DNA of 64,000 nt from Chloroflexota bacterium (GTDB taxonomy: Bacteria; Chloroflexota; Anaerolineae; Anaerolineales; Villigracilaceae). Below, in pieces: positions 8,730 through 18,086 of this stretch. The notes below the pieces were generated by a model that searched no databases, was not told where the DNA came from, and worked only from the letters and a program-made list of their open reading frames with translations. Made by a program: the position numbers and the translations under genes. The first letter of the stretch is position 1. Each line of letters begins with the position of its first letter. The DNA is taken from contig JACRMH010000022.1 of the NCBI GenBank assembly GCA_016219545.1, positions 101,108 through 165,107 of the forward strand, in the 5' to 3' direction.

Positions 8730-8748
8730 AAGTTTTTTCCTGCCACAT

Positions 8749-8782
8749 AAAAAGAACTGCTCCTTGCGAAGCAGTTCTTTTT
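8749..8782. terminator. bidirectional terminator between the IS and the NAT gene
   Basis: Arms AAAAAGAACTGCT and AGCAGTTCTTTTT around an 8-nt loop, with U-tracts possible on both strands. Its right edge touches the stop codon of the arylamine N-acetyltransferase gene. Confidence 0.88.
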
Positions 8783-9542
8783 ATAAAATCACATTGAAGT
8801 ATTTCTTGAGAATTGATCCCCGGTCATCTTCTTTGACTTCCTGTGTGGTGCGGTTCCCGTTTGATGTGACGATCAACTTGTCATTATCCAATGAAACGCG
8901 GCCATCTTCCGTGAGCCGCGAGATGATCCGCTTTCTTGTGAATATGGATTGCGGTGACGACTGGTGATAAAGACAGGCATCCAGGTATTCATCCGGGAAC
9001 CTATGCGGGATGATGTCGAAAAAGTATTGACGTTCGTGTGAGCCGTCATAATCACGCTGCCAGAGTTGGTATCCGTTATTAAATTGTTCCAACCAGTAAC
9101 CCCGTGCGCCCTGGACCTGTTCATTGGGATCGTCCAAATTTAATGGTTCTGTGAAGGAGTCGCCCCAGCCAACATCCACCAGCCAGCGCGTGGGATCTTT
9201 TGGGATATGTACCATGAGTGTGAGGTGATCAAAGTCAATGCCGAAGGTATCGTCCTTCTCATGGTAATCACGTGCGTTGAGATAGGTGACCTCGTAGCCG
9301 ATCTCTTTCAACAGCCAGGCAAAGAGTCCGTTTAGCTCATAACAAAATCCGCCGCGTTGACGGGTAATGAGTTTGTCCCATAGCGATTTCTCGTCAAGCA
9401 GAATGGGACGATCGAGCCCAATATCCAAATTTTCAAACGGGACGCTAAGCATGTGCGCAAATTGAAGTCCGCGCAGGGTTTCAAGATTTGCCTTCACGTC
9501 AGGCGCGTAGCCAATTCGGTGTAAGTATTCCTGTAACTTCAT
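8781..9542 (-). CDS. nat: arylamine N-acetyltransferase
   Basis: A 253-residue cytoplasmic enzyme of the NAT family, which moves acetyl groups from acetyl-CoA to arylamines, hydrazines or related amines. The catalytic triad is complete: C67 in RGGFCYELN, H106 in FDHLTL and D123 in VDVGWGD. The N-terminal VPFENLDIG motif is also typical. Its start overlaps the stop of the upstream membrane-protein gene by four bases (ATGA), so the two form an operon. Some NATs act on polyketide or secondary-metabolite intermediates; nothing here shows that. Confidence 0.92.
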   Translation of the reverse strand: MKLQEYLHRIGYAPDVKANLETLRGLQFAHMLSVPFENLDIGLDRPILLDEKSLWDKLITRQRGGFCYELNGLFAWLLKEIGYEVTYLNARDYHEKDDTFGIDFDHLTLMVHIPKDPTRWLVDVGWGDSFTEPLNLDDPNEQVQGARGYWLEQFNNGYQLWQRDYDGSHERQYFFDIIPHRFPDEYLDACLYHQSSPQSIFTRKRIISRLTEDGRVSLDNDKLIVTSNGNRTTQEVKEDDRGSILKKYFNVIL

Positions 9543-10408
9543 TGGTTCTTATAAATTGGTTTGGATACTTTTACAAAGATATGTTGAATGGATGGTTTGT
9601 GTAAAATGAATGCAAGGATGAGCATGGATAATGCGATCCATAATAAAGCGGGCGGATCAAGGATAACGCCAGAGACCAACCCTGCAACCAACAAGTAAAA
9701 ATGGGTAAGGAACGGGACCCAAAAAGCCAGCGGGTCAACAGGCGTTTGGTAAAAGCGCGGGCGTGATACAACCACAATAAAAAGAGCGCTGATCAATACC
9801 GGGGCAATGGTGAGTGTGTGATAGTCAAATGGAATGATGAAAGTGATGAAGGCATTGGTGAACATCACACAGACCAACCCGATGAGGATTCCAAGGAATG
9901 GCGAAAACCATTTGCCGATCCAGTCCGTGCGTTGAGATAAGAGGCGATAGCCGAAAGAGAACGATGAAACCACCCAGAACCATGCCCAAAAATTAGCATA
10001 AGGCACACCGAAATATTGAAAGTTCAAACCTTGTCCCCAATCCCAGAAGCCGAGGCGGATGGCGACAGTGTCCAGCGCGAGGTCAATATTCAGGGCAAGC
10101 AGTCCATCGAGAATTGGGCGAGTCCAGTAGGGCAGGGAGCTTCCGTCCGAGAATTCCATCAGGGCGTAAATGATGCAACTCCAGGCCACACCGATGCACA
10201 GGGGCACATCCAGAATCATGATGAGGAACCGGCCGTACTCATATGCGTTCAATTGGCGGATGGTGGCGAGCTCAAGCAAAACCCCGAATAATATGCCTGT
10301 AAATAATTTCAATAGATTCGCCGTGCCGTGCTTTAAAGCATGGCGAAGGCAAATTGCAAACTGGATGTATATGGTGAGTTCAAAAAGGATAAAGTAGGTG
10401 TTTGGCAT
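9539..10408 (-). CDS. carotenoid biosynthesis-like membrane protein (DUF422 / CruF-like)
   Basis: A 289-residue polytopic membrane protein with about eight hydrophobic helices. The segment LALDTVAIRLGFWDWG followed by YFGVPYANFWAWFWV is the hallmark of the carotenoid biosynthesis protein family (DUF422), whose members include C50 carotenoid and 1',2'-hydratase enzymes. No other carotenoid gene is present, so the substrate is open. The ATG has a possible -10 box (TAGAAT) 8 nt upstream and no obvious ribosome-binding site. It is coupled to the NAT gene by a 4-base overlap; a joint role is possible but not shown. Confidence 0.72.
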   Translation of the reverse strand: MPNTYFILFELTIYIQFAICLRHALKHGTANLLKLFTGILFGVLLELATIRQLNAYEYGRFLIMILDVPLCIGVAWSCIIYALMEFSDGSSLPYWTRPILDGLLALNIDLALDTVAIRLGFWDWGQGLNFQYFGVPYANFWAWFWVVSSFSFGYRLLSQRTDWIGKWFSPFLGILIGLVCVMFTNAFITFIIPFDYHTLTIAPVLISALFIVVVSRPRFYQTPVDPLAFWVPFLTHFYLLVAGLVSGVILDPPALLWIALSMLILAFILHKPSIQHIFVKVSKPIYKNQ

Positions 10409-10456
10409 GAATACTCATTCTATTTGCGCAAGTCGCCCGTTATTTTGCCAACCCTG

Positions 10457-13102
10457 TTAATTGCCTTGATTAATTTCTATTATTTGGTAACTTTCGGATG
10501 GCAATTCTCTTAGAAAAATTGATGGAGTCATAGCAGTTTGTTTTTCTTTATTGTAATCAGCTGTTAATTTGGGATATGTGATATGCAGTAGTTCTTTAGC
10601 ACGTGTAATTGCTACATGAAATAATCGTCTTTCTTCCTCAACATCTGCCGCTTTATTACTCGGCATCCAGCTTTCTACCATCCCAATGATGAAAACACAT
10701 CTCCATTGCAATCCTTTGGCGGCATGTATGCTTGAAAGCATAATTTTTTCGCCAGTTTCAAAATTTGACGATGAAGTATTGTTTTTGACTTCAATACGTT
10801 CAAGCGTCATTTCTGTTAACAAGTTTTCAATGGTATTGTAGTGCCCAGCTAAATCTTGGAACACTTGTATGTCCTCTTGTTTAGATTCCCAGTCATTTGG
10901 ATAAGCTTTCTGTAAGTACGATAAGTAACGTTCATCTAGTAGAAATTGGATTAAATCTGGGATATTACTGTTTTGATGACGTTTTTGTAAACGCGATATT
11001 GTTTGAATTATTCCTTCCAAAGACTTTTTCGATAACAGTTCTAACTGACTATATTTTTTTTGAACTAAGTCCCAAAATTTAATATCTTGATTTTCGGATT
11101 CTTCTTCCAACGTTTGGAATATTTTAAAAACATTGCTTGATTGTTGTCTAAAAACATTTCCAAGGCTGATTGTGTCGTTTGGATTTATAACTAAACGTAA
11201 CCAAGCAATTATGTCTTTGATGTGGGACTCCCCGAAAAATGACTTTGCCCCTGTGATTTCATATGGAATATCAGCCTGAATCAATGCAAGTTCAATCTGT
11301 GCTTTTTGAAACCCAGATCGGAAAAGAACAGAAATATCTCCCAATTTGTATCCCATTTGATTTAGTTCCAGTATACGGGTAACAATAAACGATGCTTCCA
11401 TAGCTTGATTTTTGGCAATACAGACCCATGGCGTTTCTGCTTGATCTGATGAGCGGTTGGTAAATAAGGTTTTTTGTTTGCGTTGTTTATTATTTGAAAT
11501 ATTCTCGTTTGCAAGCTTTAAAATTTGTGGTGTGTTACGATAATTTTCCTCAAGGCGTAGCTCCTTTGCTCCATGAAAAACCGTTTCAAAATTTAGTATA
11601 TTTTCTATTCTAGCTGCACGAAATCCATATATTGCTTGGGCGTCATCGCCGACTACTGTGACATTATTTTTGTTCGCGAGTAGCTTAAGCAGGTGCGCTT
11701 GAATTGGAGACGTATCTTGGTATTCATCCACTAATATATATTTGAATTGCTCTTGGTATTTTTTGCGAACAGCAACATGTTTCTCCAGCAATGAGACTGT
11801 GTTTGTAAGGAGATCATCAAAATCCATTCTGTCACTTCGCTTCAGCCTTCGTTGATATGCATTAAATATTTTTTCTGCTAAATCTTCTTTAATATTGATG
11901 TTGTCAGATGAAGGTGCGTTTTTCCAATTCTCCATGGAATTTCGTGAGAAGCTATAAATACTTTGCAAGTCTCTTGTGTTTACATATATGTTATTTGGGA
12001 TACATCTCTTAAATATCTCTTCGCTTTCGTATTGATCTACAATAGCAAATTCCGGAGAGTACCCCAATAGTGATGCATTTTCAACCAATATTCGACGACA
12101 AATACTATGAAATGTCCCTATCCAAAGCTGATCAATATTGTTTCGTGTTACCCTGGAAAGTCTTTGGTACATTTCGTGAGCGGCTTTATTGGTAAAAGTC
12201 ATAAGTAATATTTCAGATGGCTGGCATTTTTCCAATAAGTAGGCCGCCCTTAAAATTAGAGTATCTGTTTTCCCTGTTCCAGCCCCTGCAAGTATAAGCA
12301 AATGGCTGTCTGAGTGAAGAACAGCTAACCTCTGCTGCTCATTTAATTCTTCTAAGTAACCGGGTAGTTTGTTAATTGTTTTTGGGAGGGATGTGGTGAA
12401 TTTAAAACCCACAGTATATTTACGGGTAGTTAAAGCTGGCAACTCGTTTATTGATTTGAATATCTCTTTATTTGATGCTTCGTTATCTAGATTTATATTC
12501 GTGTTTAATTCAATACATCCTAAAACGTCTTTGATTAATTTGCGAATTTCATCGTTTTGCAAACGAATTTTTGTGCTTCGTATTTGTTTTATTATTTCTG
12601 CTAATTCAGGCAGCCCGACTATGTGAAACCATCTGTGCTTTCCGAAGTCAAAATCGAATTTAGAATTTATGTTCTTTTTTGGGGAAAAAGCGACTATGCC
12701 TGAAACATGTTCGAATGTGCTCTGGTCGGCTTTTTGTTTTGAGAGAAAAGACTCTCTGTGGTCTTTTAGGTAACCCATTAATGAATATCTATTTTTTCTT
12801 ACTTGTTGAAAAGGATTGTCTGTGTTTCCTCCTTTTAATGACTTTTCTGTGTTTTCAATTATCCAGTTTCCATTTTCTTTGCCAATAACAGGCGCTTCGC
12901 AATCTTTTAATTCCACTACAATAATTGCGTCTGATTTAAATATAGCAAGGTCTAGGTCCTCTCCGCAGTGGAAGTCGAAAGCAACAGAGATTAAGTGGCT
13001 TTCGGAAGCAAATTCTTTTTGAAATAATTTTATTATCTGCTCACGTGCTTGCATTTCATGAGTTGTATCAGGTTCTTTTCCCATCCAAAATTCAACTGTC
13101 AT
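10457..13102 (-). CDS. UvrD/Rep-type DNA helicase with N-terminal NERD nuclease domain
   Basis: An 881-residue protein. Residues 1-130 resemble a nuclease-related domain (NERD), with DLDLAIFKSDAIIVVELKD holding the D and E-x-K pattern of PD-D/ExK-like nucleases. The rest is an SF1A helicase: Q-motif NEQQRLAV, Walker A ILAGAGTGKTDT near residue 270, FTNKAAHEM, DEYQDTSPIQ, GDDAQAIYGFR, and the C-terminal SSIHAAKGLQW and VAITRAKELL. The gene is clearly richer in AT (many AAA, ATT, TTA codons) than all neighbours, which suggests transfer. An AGGAG site precedes the ATG. Such proteins act in repair or in phage defence; no known defence partner is adjacent. Confidence 0.88.
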   Translation of the reverse strand: MTVEFWMGKEPDTTHEMQAREQIIKLFQKEFASESHLISVAFDFHCGEDLDLAIFKSDAIIVVELKDCEAPVIGKENGNWIIENTEKSLKGGNTDNPFQQVRKNRYSLMGYLKDHRESFLSKQKADQSTFEHVSGIVAFSPKKNINSKFDFDFGKHRWFHIVGLPELAEIIKQIRSTKIRLQNDEIRKLIKDVLGCIELNTNINLDNEASNKEIFKSINELPALTTRKYTVGFKFTTSLPKTINKLPGYLEELNEQQRLAVLHSDSHLLILAGAGTGKTDTLILRAAYLLEKCQPSEILLMTFTNKAAHEMYQRLSRVTRNNIDQLWIGTFHSICRRILVENASLLGYSPEFAIVDQYESEEIFKRCIPNNIYVNTRDLQSIYSFSRNSMENWKNAPSSDNINIKEDLAEKIFNAYQRRLKRSDRMDFDDLLTNTVSLLEKHVAVRKKYQEQFKYILVDEYQDTSPIQAHLLKLLANKNNVTVVGDDAQAIYGFRAARIENILNFETVFHGAKELRLEENYRNTPQILKLANENISNNKQRKQKTLFTNRSSDQAETPWVCIAKNQAMEASFIVTRILELNQMGYKLGDISVLFRSGFQKAQIELALIQADIPYEITGAKSFFGESHIKDIIAWLRLVINPNDTISLGNVFRQQSSNVFKIFQTLEEESENQDIKFWDLVQKKYSQLELLSKKSLEGIIQTISRLQKRHQNSNIPDLIQFLLDERYLSYLQKAYPNDWESKQEDIQVFQDLAGHYNTIENLLTEMTLERIEVKNNTSSSNFETGEKIMLSSIHAAKGLQWRCVFIIGMVESWMPSNKAADVEEERRLFHVAITRAKELLHITYPKLTADYNKEKQTAMTPSIFLRELPSESYQIIEINQGN

Positions 13103-13166
13103 ATTTTCTCCTGATAATATTTATGAGGTGATCTTCAACATATTTTCTCTTGGATAATTTGATAAA

Positions 13167-15965
13167 TTATACTCCCAGCCATTTCTCAGTTTCGTGTGGC
13201 AATTGACTGATCGTGCCATGAAATACGGTACATTGGGGTAGTGATTCCAAAAACATCCGCCCATATTGTTTGGTGAGCACACGCCGATCCAAAATGACCA
13301 CAATGCCACGGTCGGAGGCAGTACGAATGAGGCGTCCAAATCCCTGTTTGAATTTTAGAACTGCCTCAGGTAGGTAATATTGGTTGAACGAGTCTTCGTA
13401 CAGTTCGGAGCGCGCCGCAATTATCGGGTCGGAGGGTACACCGAAGGGAAGCTTGGTAATGACCACTACAGATAGCGCGTCGCCAGGCACATCTACGCCT
13501 TCCCAGAAGGAACGAGTGCCAAGCAGGACAGCACGTTCGGTGGTTTTGAATGATTCAAGTAAGGCATTGGGCGATGCGCCTTCGCCCTGTTCATAGACGA
13601 AAATATCTTCACGTCCTAGCGGACCGGTGATAGCCTGTGCTGTTTTCTTGAGCGCCGCATAGGATGTAAATAATACCAACATTCGTCCGCCCGTGGCTTT
13701 GGCGGTGGAGATGATGGCTCGCTCAAGTTCCTTCTGGTAGTTTTGTGCGTTTGGTTCAGGTATGTCATTGGCAATATAGAGCAAGGCGCTTGATTCGTAA
13801 TCAAAAGGTGAGCCAAGCGCCAAGGTATCCACTTCATCAGCGGAAAGCGTATTACGTAAATAGCTAAACTCACCGTACGATGTTGTGAGTGTGGCAGACG
13901 CCATGATGACGCAGTTTTTTGTATACCATAAAGTTTTTTGCACCAACGGACCCACCCGCAGCGGCGCGGCATTCAACGATAACCTCTCGCCGCGCGGATT
14001 AACCTCGACCCAATAGATCAGTTCGTTGGACGGTTTGGTCATCATGCCGGAAGATGCGGCTTCGGCTTCTGTCATCCGGCGGATCAGACTGCTCAGTATC
14101 CCCATTACATCCTGTACGTTTTCGTGACCTTCGGCGTAAACATCACTTAATGCTTTGTAAATTTCATCTAAGGTTTTCAAGAGCAAGCCCATCGTCTCGC
14201 TGAGCTGGTCCCACATGATCTCCACATCGCTCCAGCCGGGCATGGTGCGTGTGGCAGGGATAATACGCATTTGCCACGAGTAATTGCTGGGAGGCTGTCC
14301 CTCGCGTTGAATGGCGATGAAGTCGCCGAGCACGTTGAAAAATTCGCGCGTGATCTGTTCGAGGCGGAAGGCCTGGTCAGTGGCGCGTTTTGATTTTTGC
14401 TGGAGCAGTCCAAAGTCAGAGGGACGAAGCGCGTCGTGAGTTTCGGTCAGCAATCTGCCGAGCACGCCTGCAGACGATCCGCCCAATTCCTTGAGCATCC
14501 GTTCCAGGTCGCTTTGAGTCATGCGGAACGAGAGCGCACCGGTCACGGCATTTTCCATGTGATGCGCTTCATCCACGATCACATAATCATATTCAGGCAG
14601 AACCTTGCTTCCGGTGGAAACATCTGAAAGCAGGAGCGCATGATTGACGATGAGCAAATGCGAATTGATCGCGGCTTGCTTGGCGCGATGGAATGCACAC
14701 GTGCCGCTCATTCGCCCGAGGCAGGTCTCTGTGGTGCAGGCATCATCTTCCGCTGAGAGTCTGCTCCACACTTCGCGTTCGATGGGACCCGTGAGATTTA
14801 ATTCATTCCTGTCGCCGCTGTCGTTTTCCAATTTCCAGACAATAATTTTCGCCAGCACACGCATTTCGTTTGCGTCTTTCGGTCCGTGTTGGCGCATGAA
14901 TTGAAGCCTGCGCGGACAAAGATAATTTGCGCGGCCTTTCAACACTGCCGCGCGCACATCCAAATTCAGCGCGGCTTGCAGGTCGGGAATATCTTTTTTG
15001 ATGAGTTGGTCTTGCAGGTTGATGGTGTTGGTGGATACGACGACCCGTGTGTTGTTCTGGAATGCGAACATGGCCGCCGGGACGAGATAGGCGAACGATT
15101 TACCAACACCGGTTCCAGCCTCGACCAGTAAATGGTTGCCGGTTGAAAGGGCATTGGTCACCGCTTTGAGCATATCCACCTGCTCGGGACGGTGCTCATA
15201 AGATTCGAAATACTGTGAGAATGGTCCGCCATACTCCAGCACGGACGCGATTTCTTCGGGGTCAAGCGGAGTGGGTTCTTCGTTCTTCTCAACCGGAGAA
15301 TAATCTTTTTTGGCTGAATCAAATTTCGGCTTGGGAATTGAAACGCTTCGAGTCGACTTAGCCTTGATTCCTTCTTTCGCTTTCGCCTGCAATGCCTGTT
15401 CAAACGCCCAGCCTGCATCCCAATCTACAAAGTTGCCAAGCTCAACGATCTCCTGCAAAGTTTCAAAGGGAAGTTCGCGGGCCATGTCGAGCAGGCGCAC
15501 ATAAGCGGCTTGGGTGACGCGCGCATCATCCAGAGCGCGATGGGTGGCGGGCAGGGGAATGTTTAGCTGTTGACCGAGCGAGCCGAGGTTGTAGCGGCTG
15601 GCGGTTGGCATGAGCACCGATGCGAGTTCGTAGGTATCGAGGGTTTGACTATTAATAAACAATCCTGCTTTGCGCAGGAAGCCAATATCGAATTTGACGT
15701 TGTGTCCGAGAATGGGAGAGTCGCCGACGAAGTCGGTGAGTTCCTGCATGATGTCGCGCAGACGCGGAGCCTGGCGCACCATGGCATTATCAATGCCGGT
15801 TAACCCCGTGATGAAATCAGGGATGGCTTTGCCCGGATTGATGAGGGTGGAAAATTCATCTTCCACGCGGCGACCGTTGAATTTAACCGCGCCGATCTCG
15901 ATGATGGCTTCGCGGTTTTCGTCGAGCCCGGTGGTTTCTATGTCTAGTGAAACAATGGATGTCAT
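13167..15965 (-). CDS. DinG-family helicase fused to a DEDDh 3'-5' exonuclease
   Basis: A 932-residue protein. Residues 1-165 form a DnaQ-like exonuclease with all acidic residues: D8 and E10 in SLDIETTG, D93 in HNVKFDIGFL, H142 and D147 in THRALDDARV. From about residue 240 there is an XPD/DinG SF2 helicase: VEAGTGVGKS, a four-cysteine region (NYLCPRR ... CTTETC ... CAF) likely binding [4Fe-4S], DEAHHMENA, ASATL, GTRSFWEGVDVPG and QGFGRLIRT. The same architecture is known in Firmicutes DinG. It probably unwinds or trims DNA during repair. It is separated by 64 bp from the downstream NERD helicase; a joint transcript is possible. Confidence 0.92.
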   Translation of the reverse strand: MTSIVSLDIETTGLDENREAIIEIGAVKFNGRRVEDEFSTLINPGKAIPDFITGLTGIDNAMVRQAPRLRDIMQELTDFVGDSPILGHNVKFDIGFLRKAGLFINSQTLDTYELASVLMPTASRYNLGSLGQQLNIPLPATHRALDDARVTQAAYVRLLDMARELPFETLQEIVELGNFVDWDAGWAFEQALQAKAKEGIKAKSTRSVSIPKPKFDSAKKDYSPVEKNEEPTPLDPEEIASVLEYGGPFSQYFESYEHRPEQVDMLKAVTNALSTGNHLLVEAGTGVGKSFAYLVPAAMFAFQNNTRVVVSTNTINLQDQLIKKDIPDLQAALNLDVRAAVLKGRANYLCPRRLQFMRQHGPKDANEMRVLAKIIVWKLENDSGDRNELNLTGPIEREVWSRLSAEDDACTTETCLGRMSGTCAFHRAKQAAINSHLLIVNHALLLSDVSTGSKVLPEYDYVIVDEAHHMENAVTGALSFRMTQSDLERMLKELGGSSAGVLGRLLTETHDALRPSDFGLLQQKSKRATDQAFRLEQITREFFNVLGDFIAIQREGQPPSNYSWQMRIIPATRTMPGWSDVEIMWDQLSETMGLLLKTLDEIYKALSDVYAEGHENVQDVMGILSSLIRRMTEAEAASSGMMTKPSNELIYWVEVNPRGERLSLNAAPLRVGPLVQKTLWYTKNCVIMASATLTTSYGEFSYLRNTLSADEVDTLALGSPFDYESSALLYIANDIPEPNAQNYQKELERAIISTAKATGGRMLVLFTSYAALKKTAQAITGPLGREDIFVYEQGEGASPNALLESFKTTERAVLLGTRSFWEGVDVPGDALSVVVITKLPFGVPSDPIIAARSELYEDSFNQYYLPEAVLKFKQGFGRLIRTASDRGIVVILDRRVLTKQYGRMFLESLPQCTVFHGTISQLPHETEKWLGV

Positions 15966-16077
15966 ATTACAGAAGTTCTCGCACTTGCTAAATTTTGAAT
16001 TTAATTTTCTTGATCGTTGGTGATTTCAAAGATAGAACAAGTGTACCATGAAAAGAAATAGCGGCAAAAAATGTTGA

Positions 16078-16104
16078 GTAGGGGCGGGGTCACCCCGCCT
16101 CTAC
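16078..16104. repeat. short GC-rich palindrome (GTAGGGGCGGGG type)
   Basis: Arms GTAGGGGCGGGG and CCCCGCCTCTAC pair with one mismatch around TCA. This belongs to the same class as the GTAGCGCGAC palindromes at 18121 and 55161. Confidence 0.7.
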
Positions 16105-16116
16105 ATCTAAATAATA

Positions 16117-16152
16117 AATCCATCATTGCAAGCAGCCTTGCAATGATGGATT
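16117..16152 (-). terminator. terminator after the NERD-like membrane protein gene
   Basis: A perfect 16-bp stem (AATCCATCATTGCAAG) with a 4-nt loop. On the minus strand it is followed by a T-rich stretch (TTATTATTT), just beyond the stop codon at 16175. Confidence 0.8.
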
Positions 16153-16174
16153 ATCTTACCGGATATTTTCGTAT

Positions 16175-16870
16175 TTATTCCTGATCGAACAAACTTGTGA
16201 TCTTTTGGATCTGATCGGGGGTAAGCGCCCGGTTCTTTGAACCCTGACGCATGAACTCCTTGAGTTGTTTCAATTTCATCGCAGGGATGGGGGAGTCGCC
16301 GCTTTCCAATTCAACATCATCGCTGGTGAAAACCAAAATGGGTTTGATCTCGGGGATGCTGTTCTCATCCATTTTCTTTGCGAAGAATTTTCTGAGCGTG
16401 ATGATCTCATTTTCTGCATCCAGATCAGGGCGGCCGATGCTTTCCTGCCCGAAGATGCGCATATAAGATTGCATGAATCCTCCTCCGCTCATCTTCCAGC
16501 GGTTCTTGGTGAATTCAACTTTTCCTTTTTGGTGATATGTGATCAATGCCCACAATCCCGATGGTCCGATCAGCAAATGGGAGATGGGCGATGTGTAGTG
16601 ATACATATTGAATTCGCCGGGCAGACCTTTAAGTCCGGCATCGAGTTTTTCATCGGGGCGCGGGGAACGTCCCCAGCGGTTGCCCATGTACATACCGACT
16701 TGCGTCATGATGAAGCCGATCAACAGGCACACGATAGAGTATGTAAAAAGTTCCGGTTTTGCGAACGAGATGTACATACCGAGTCCAAGCACAACCAAGG
16801 CGCCGAGACTTGTCCACTGGCCGATCTTGCTGTTGCGGGAAATAATCTTTTCATTCTTGATGATTTTCAT
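16175..16870 (-). CDS. membrane protein with a degenerate NERD-like domain
   Basis: A 231-residue protein with two membrane helices (about residues 20-38 and 42-62), followed by a cytoplasmic region. The stretch SHLLIGPSGLWALITYHQKG matches the NERD pattern (DHVLIGPSGV...E-x-K), but the acidic and lysine catalytic positions are replaced (S for D, ITY for E-x-K). It therefore probably keeps the fold without nuclease activity. This assignment is tentative. It lies downstream of plsX with a gap of 43 bases, so it may share its transcript, and it ends in its own terminator. Confidence 0.65.
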   Translation of the reverse strand: MKIIKNEKIISRNSKIGQWTSLGALVVLGLGMYISFAKPELFTYSIVCLLIGFIMTQVGMYMGNRWGRSPRPDEKLDAGLKGLPGEFNMYHYTSPISHLLIGPSGLWALITYHQKGKVEFTKNRWKMSGGGFMQSYMRIFGQESIGRPDLDAENEIITLRKFFAKKMDENSIPEIKPILVFTSDDVELESGDSPIPAMKLKQLKEFMRQGSKNRALTPDQIQKITSLFDQE

Positions 16871-16913
16871 GTTAATCCTTATTTTATGTAGTGCGTCGCA
16901 CAGATTATGTAGG

Positions 16914-17930
16914 TTAGTTCTTCAAGCTCTCTTCTATTGCGACTTTTATTGCATCCAAAACTTTCACGTCTACAGCTTGTTTCGCCACGCGGACAGCGTT
17001 CTTAATGGCGAAGGCATCCGAGCGCCCATGACCGATGAAGACCAGTCCGTTCACGCCAAGCAGGGGAGCCGCTCCCTGTTCGCTTGGGTCAAGCAGTTTT
17101 TTGATCTCACCCAGCGCAGGCTTCACCAGCAGTCCGCCGATCTTGGTGAGAATGCTGCCATTCTTGATGATCTCTTTGATCCTATCGGTGATCAGTTTGG
17201 CAACCGCCTCCGATGACTTGAGCATAATGTTGCCGGTAAAGCCGTCCGTGACGGCTACATCCACTTTACCACCGATCAATTCCTTGCCTTCTATGTTTCC
17301 GAAGTAATTCAACTTTGAGGACTTCAACAAAGGCGTGGCGCCTTTCACCAATTCATTGCCCTTGCCTTCCTCTTCTCCGTTCGAGAGCAAGCCTACTTTT
17401 GGATTCTTTACCCCGCGTACTTTCTCGGCATAGATGCTTCCCATGATCCCGAACTGCATCAGGTTTTCCGGCTTGCAATCGGGGTTTGCTCCAATGTCGA
17501 GCACGACACAGGTCCCTGTGGCGGTGGGGAAGATGGGAGCCAGCGCGGGTCGGTCCACGCCGCGAATGCGGCCAAGCCGGAACAAAGCTGTGACCATGCC
17601 TGCGCCAGTATTTCCGGCGGTGACAAATGCGTCCGCTTCGCCGTTCTTGACCAGGTCAACGCCGACTGCCATTGAATTCCTGGCATCTTTACTGCGCGCC
17701 TTCAAGACCAGCTTCTCGCCTTTGTCTTCCATCGAGAGCATTTCAGGCGCATCCACAATGCGGATGCTTAATCCCTGCGTGTTTTGTTTATCGAGCACCG
17801 GTTTGATGATGGACTCGTCCCCGACCAAAATGATCTCCACGCCATAATCACGCGCGGCTTGTACTGCTCCCTCCACATCCGGGGTTGGAAAATTATCACT
17901 TCCCATTGCATCTACAACGATTCGTGCCAT
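16914..17930 (-). CDS. plsX: phosphate acyltransferase PlsX
   Basis: A 338-residue peripheral enzyme that converts acyl-ACP to acyl-phosphate, the acyl donor for PlsY in phospholipid synthesis. It starts with the signature RIVVDAMGSDNFP and contains AGNTGAGMV, LDIGANPDC, LLSNGEEEGKG and VTDGFTGNI, all diagnostic of PlsX. A GGAGGAG ribosome-binding site precedes the ATG. The usual neighbours rpmF and fabH are absent. It is divergent from the tRNA-Leu gene. Confidence 0.95.
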   Translation of the reverse strand: MARIVVDAMGSDNFPTPDVEGAVQAARDYGVEIILVGDESIIKPVLDKQNTQGLSIRIVDAPEMLSMEDKGEKLVLKARSKDARNSMAVGVDLVKNGEADAFVTAGNTGAGMVTALFRLGRIRGVDRPALAPIFPTATGTCVVLDIGANPDCKPENLMQFGIMGSIYAEKVRGVKNPKVGLLSNGEEEGKGNELVKGATPLLKSSKLNYFGNIEGKELIGGKVDVAVTDGFTGNIMLKSSEAVAKLITDRIKEIIKNGSILTKIGGLLVKPALGEIKKLLDPSEQGAAPLLGVNGLVFIGHGRSDAFAIKNAVRVAKQAVDVKVLDAIKVAIEESLKN

Positions 17931-17955
17931 AAACTGTCTCCTCCGATTTATGTGC

Positions 17956-17983
17956 TTGACAACAAAAGCAAGCCGATTATAAT
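17956..17983 (+). promoter_or_regulatory. near-consensus promoter of tRNA-Leu
   Basis: TTGACA at 17956-17961 and TATAAT at 17978-17983, with a 16-bp spacer. A start point about 7 bases downstream would fall just before the tRNA at 17995. This is the best sigma-70-type promoter in the window. Confidence 0.85.
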
Positions 17984-17994
17984 ACGCCCTGCTT

Positions 17995-18076
17995 GCGCTA
18001 GTGCTGGAATAGGCAGACAGGCACGTTTGAGGTGCGTGTGCCGCAAGGCGTGGAGGTTCAAGTCCTCTCTAGCGCA
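17995..18076 (+). tRNA. tRNA-Leu, anticodon GAG
   Basis: An 82-nt class II tRNA. The acceptor stem pairs GCGCTAG with CTAGCGC. The D-arm has the Leu-type TGCTGGAATAGGCAGACAGG. The anticodon stem CACGT/GCGTG encloses TTGAGGT, placing GAG at 18029-18031. There is a long variable arm and a T-arm with GGTTCAAGTCC. The CCA end is not encoded. It reads CUC and CUU codons. Confidence 0.95.
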
Positions 18077-18086
18077 CAAGCAATGA

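Noticed and set aside
16265-17216. Plus-strand ORFs of 208 and 202 residues (16265..16891 and 16608..17216)
   Set aside because: Antisense to the NERD-like membrane protein gene and to plsX; both real genes have clear motifs or membrane helices.
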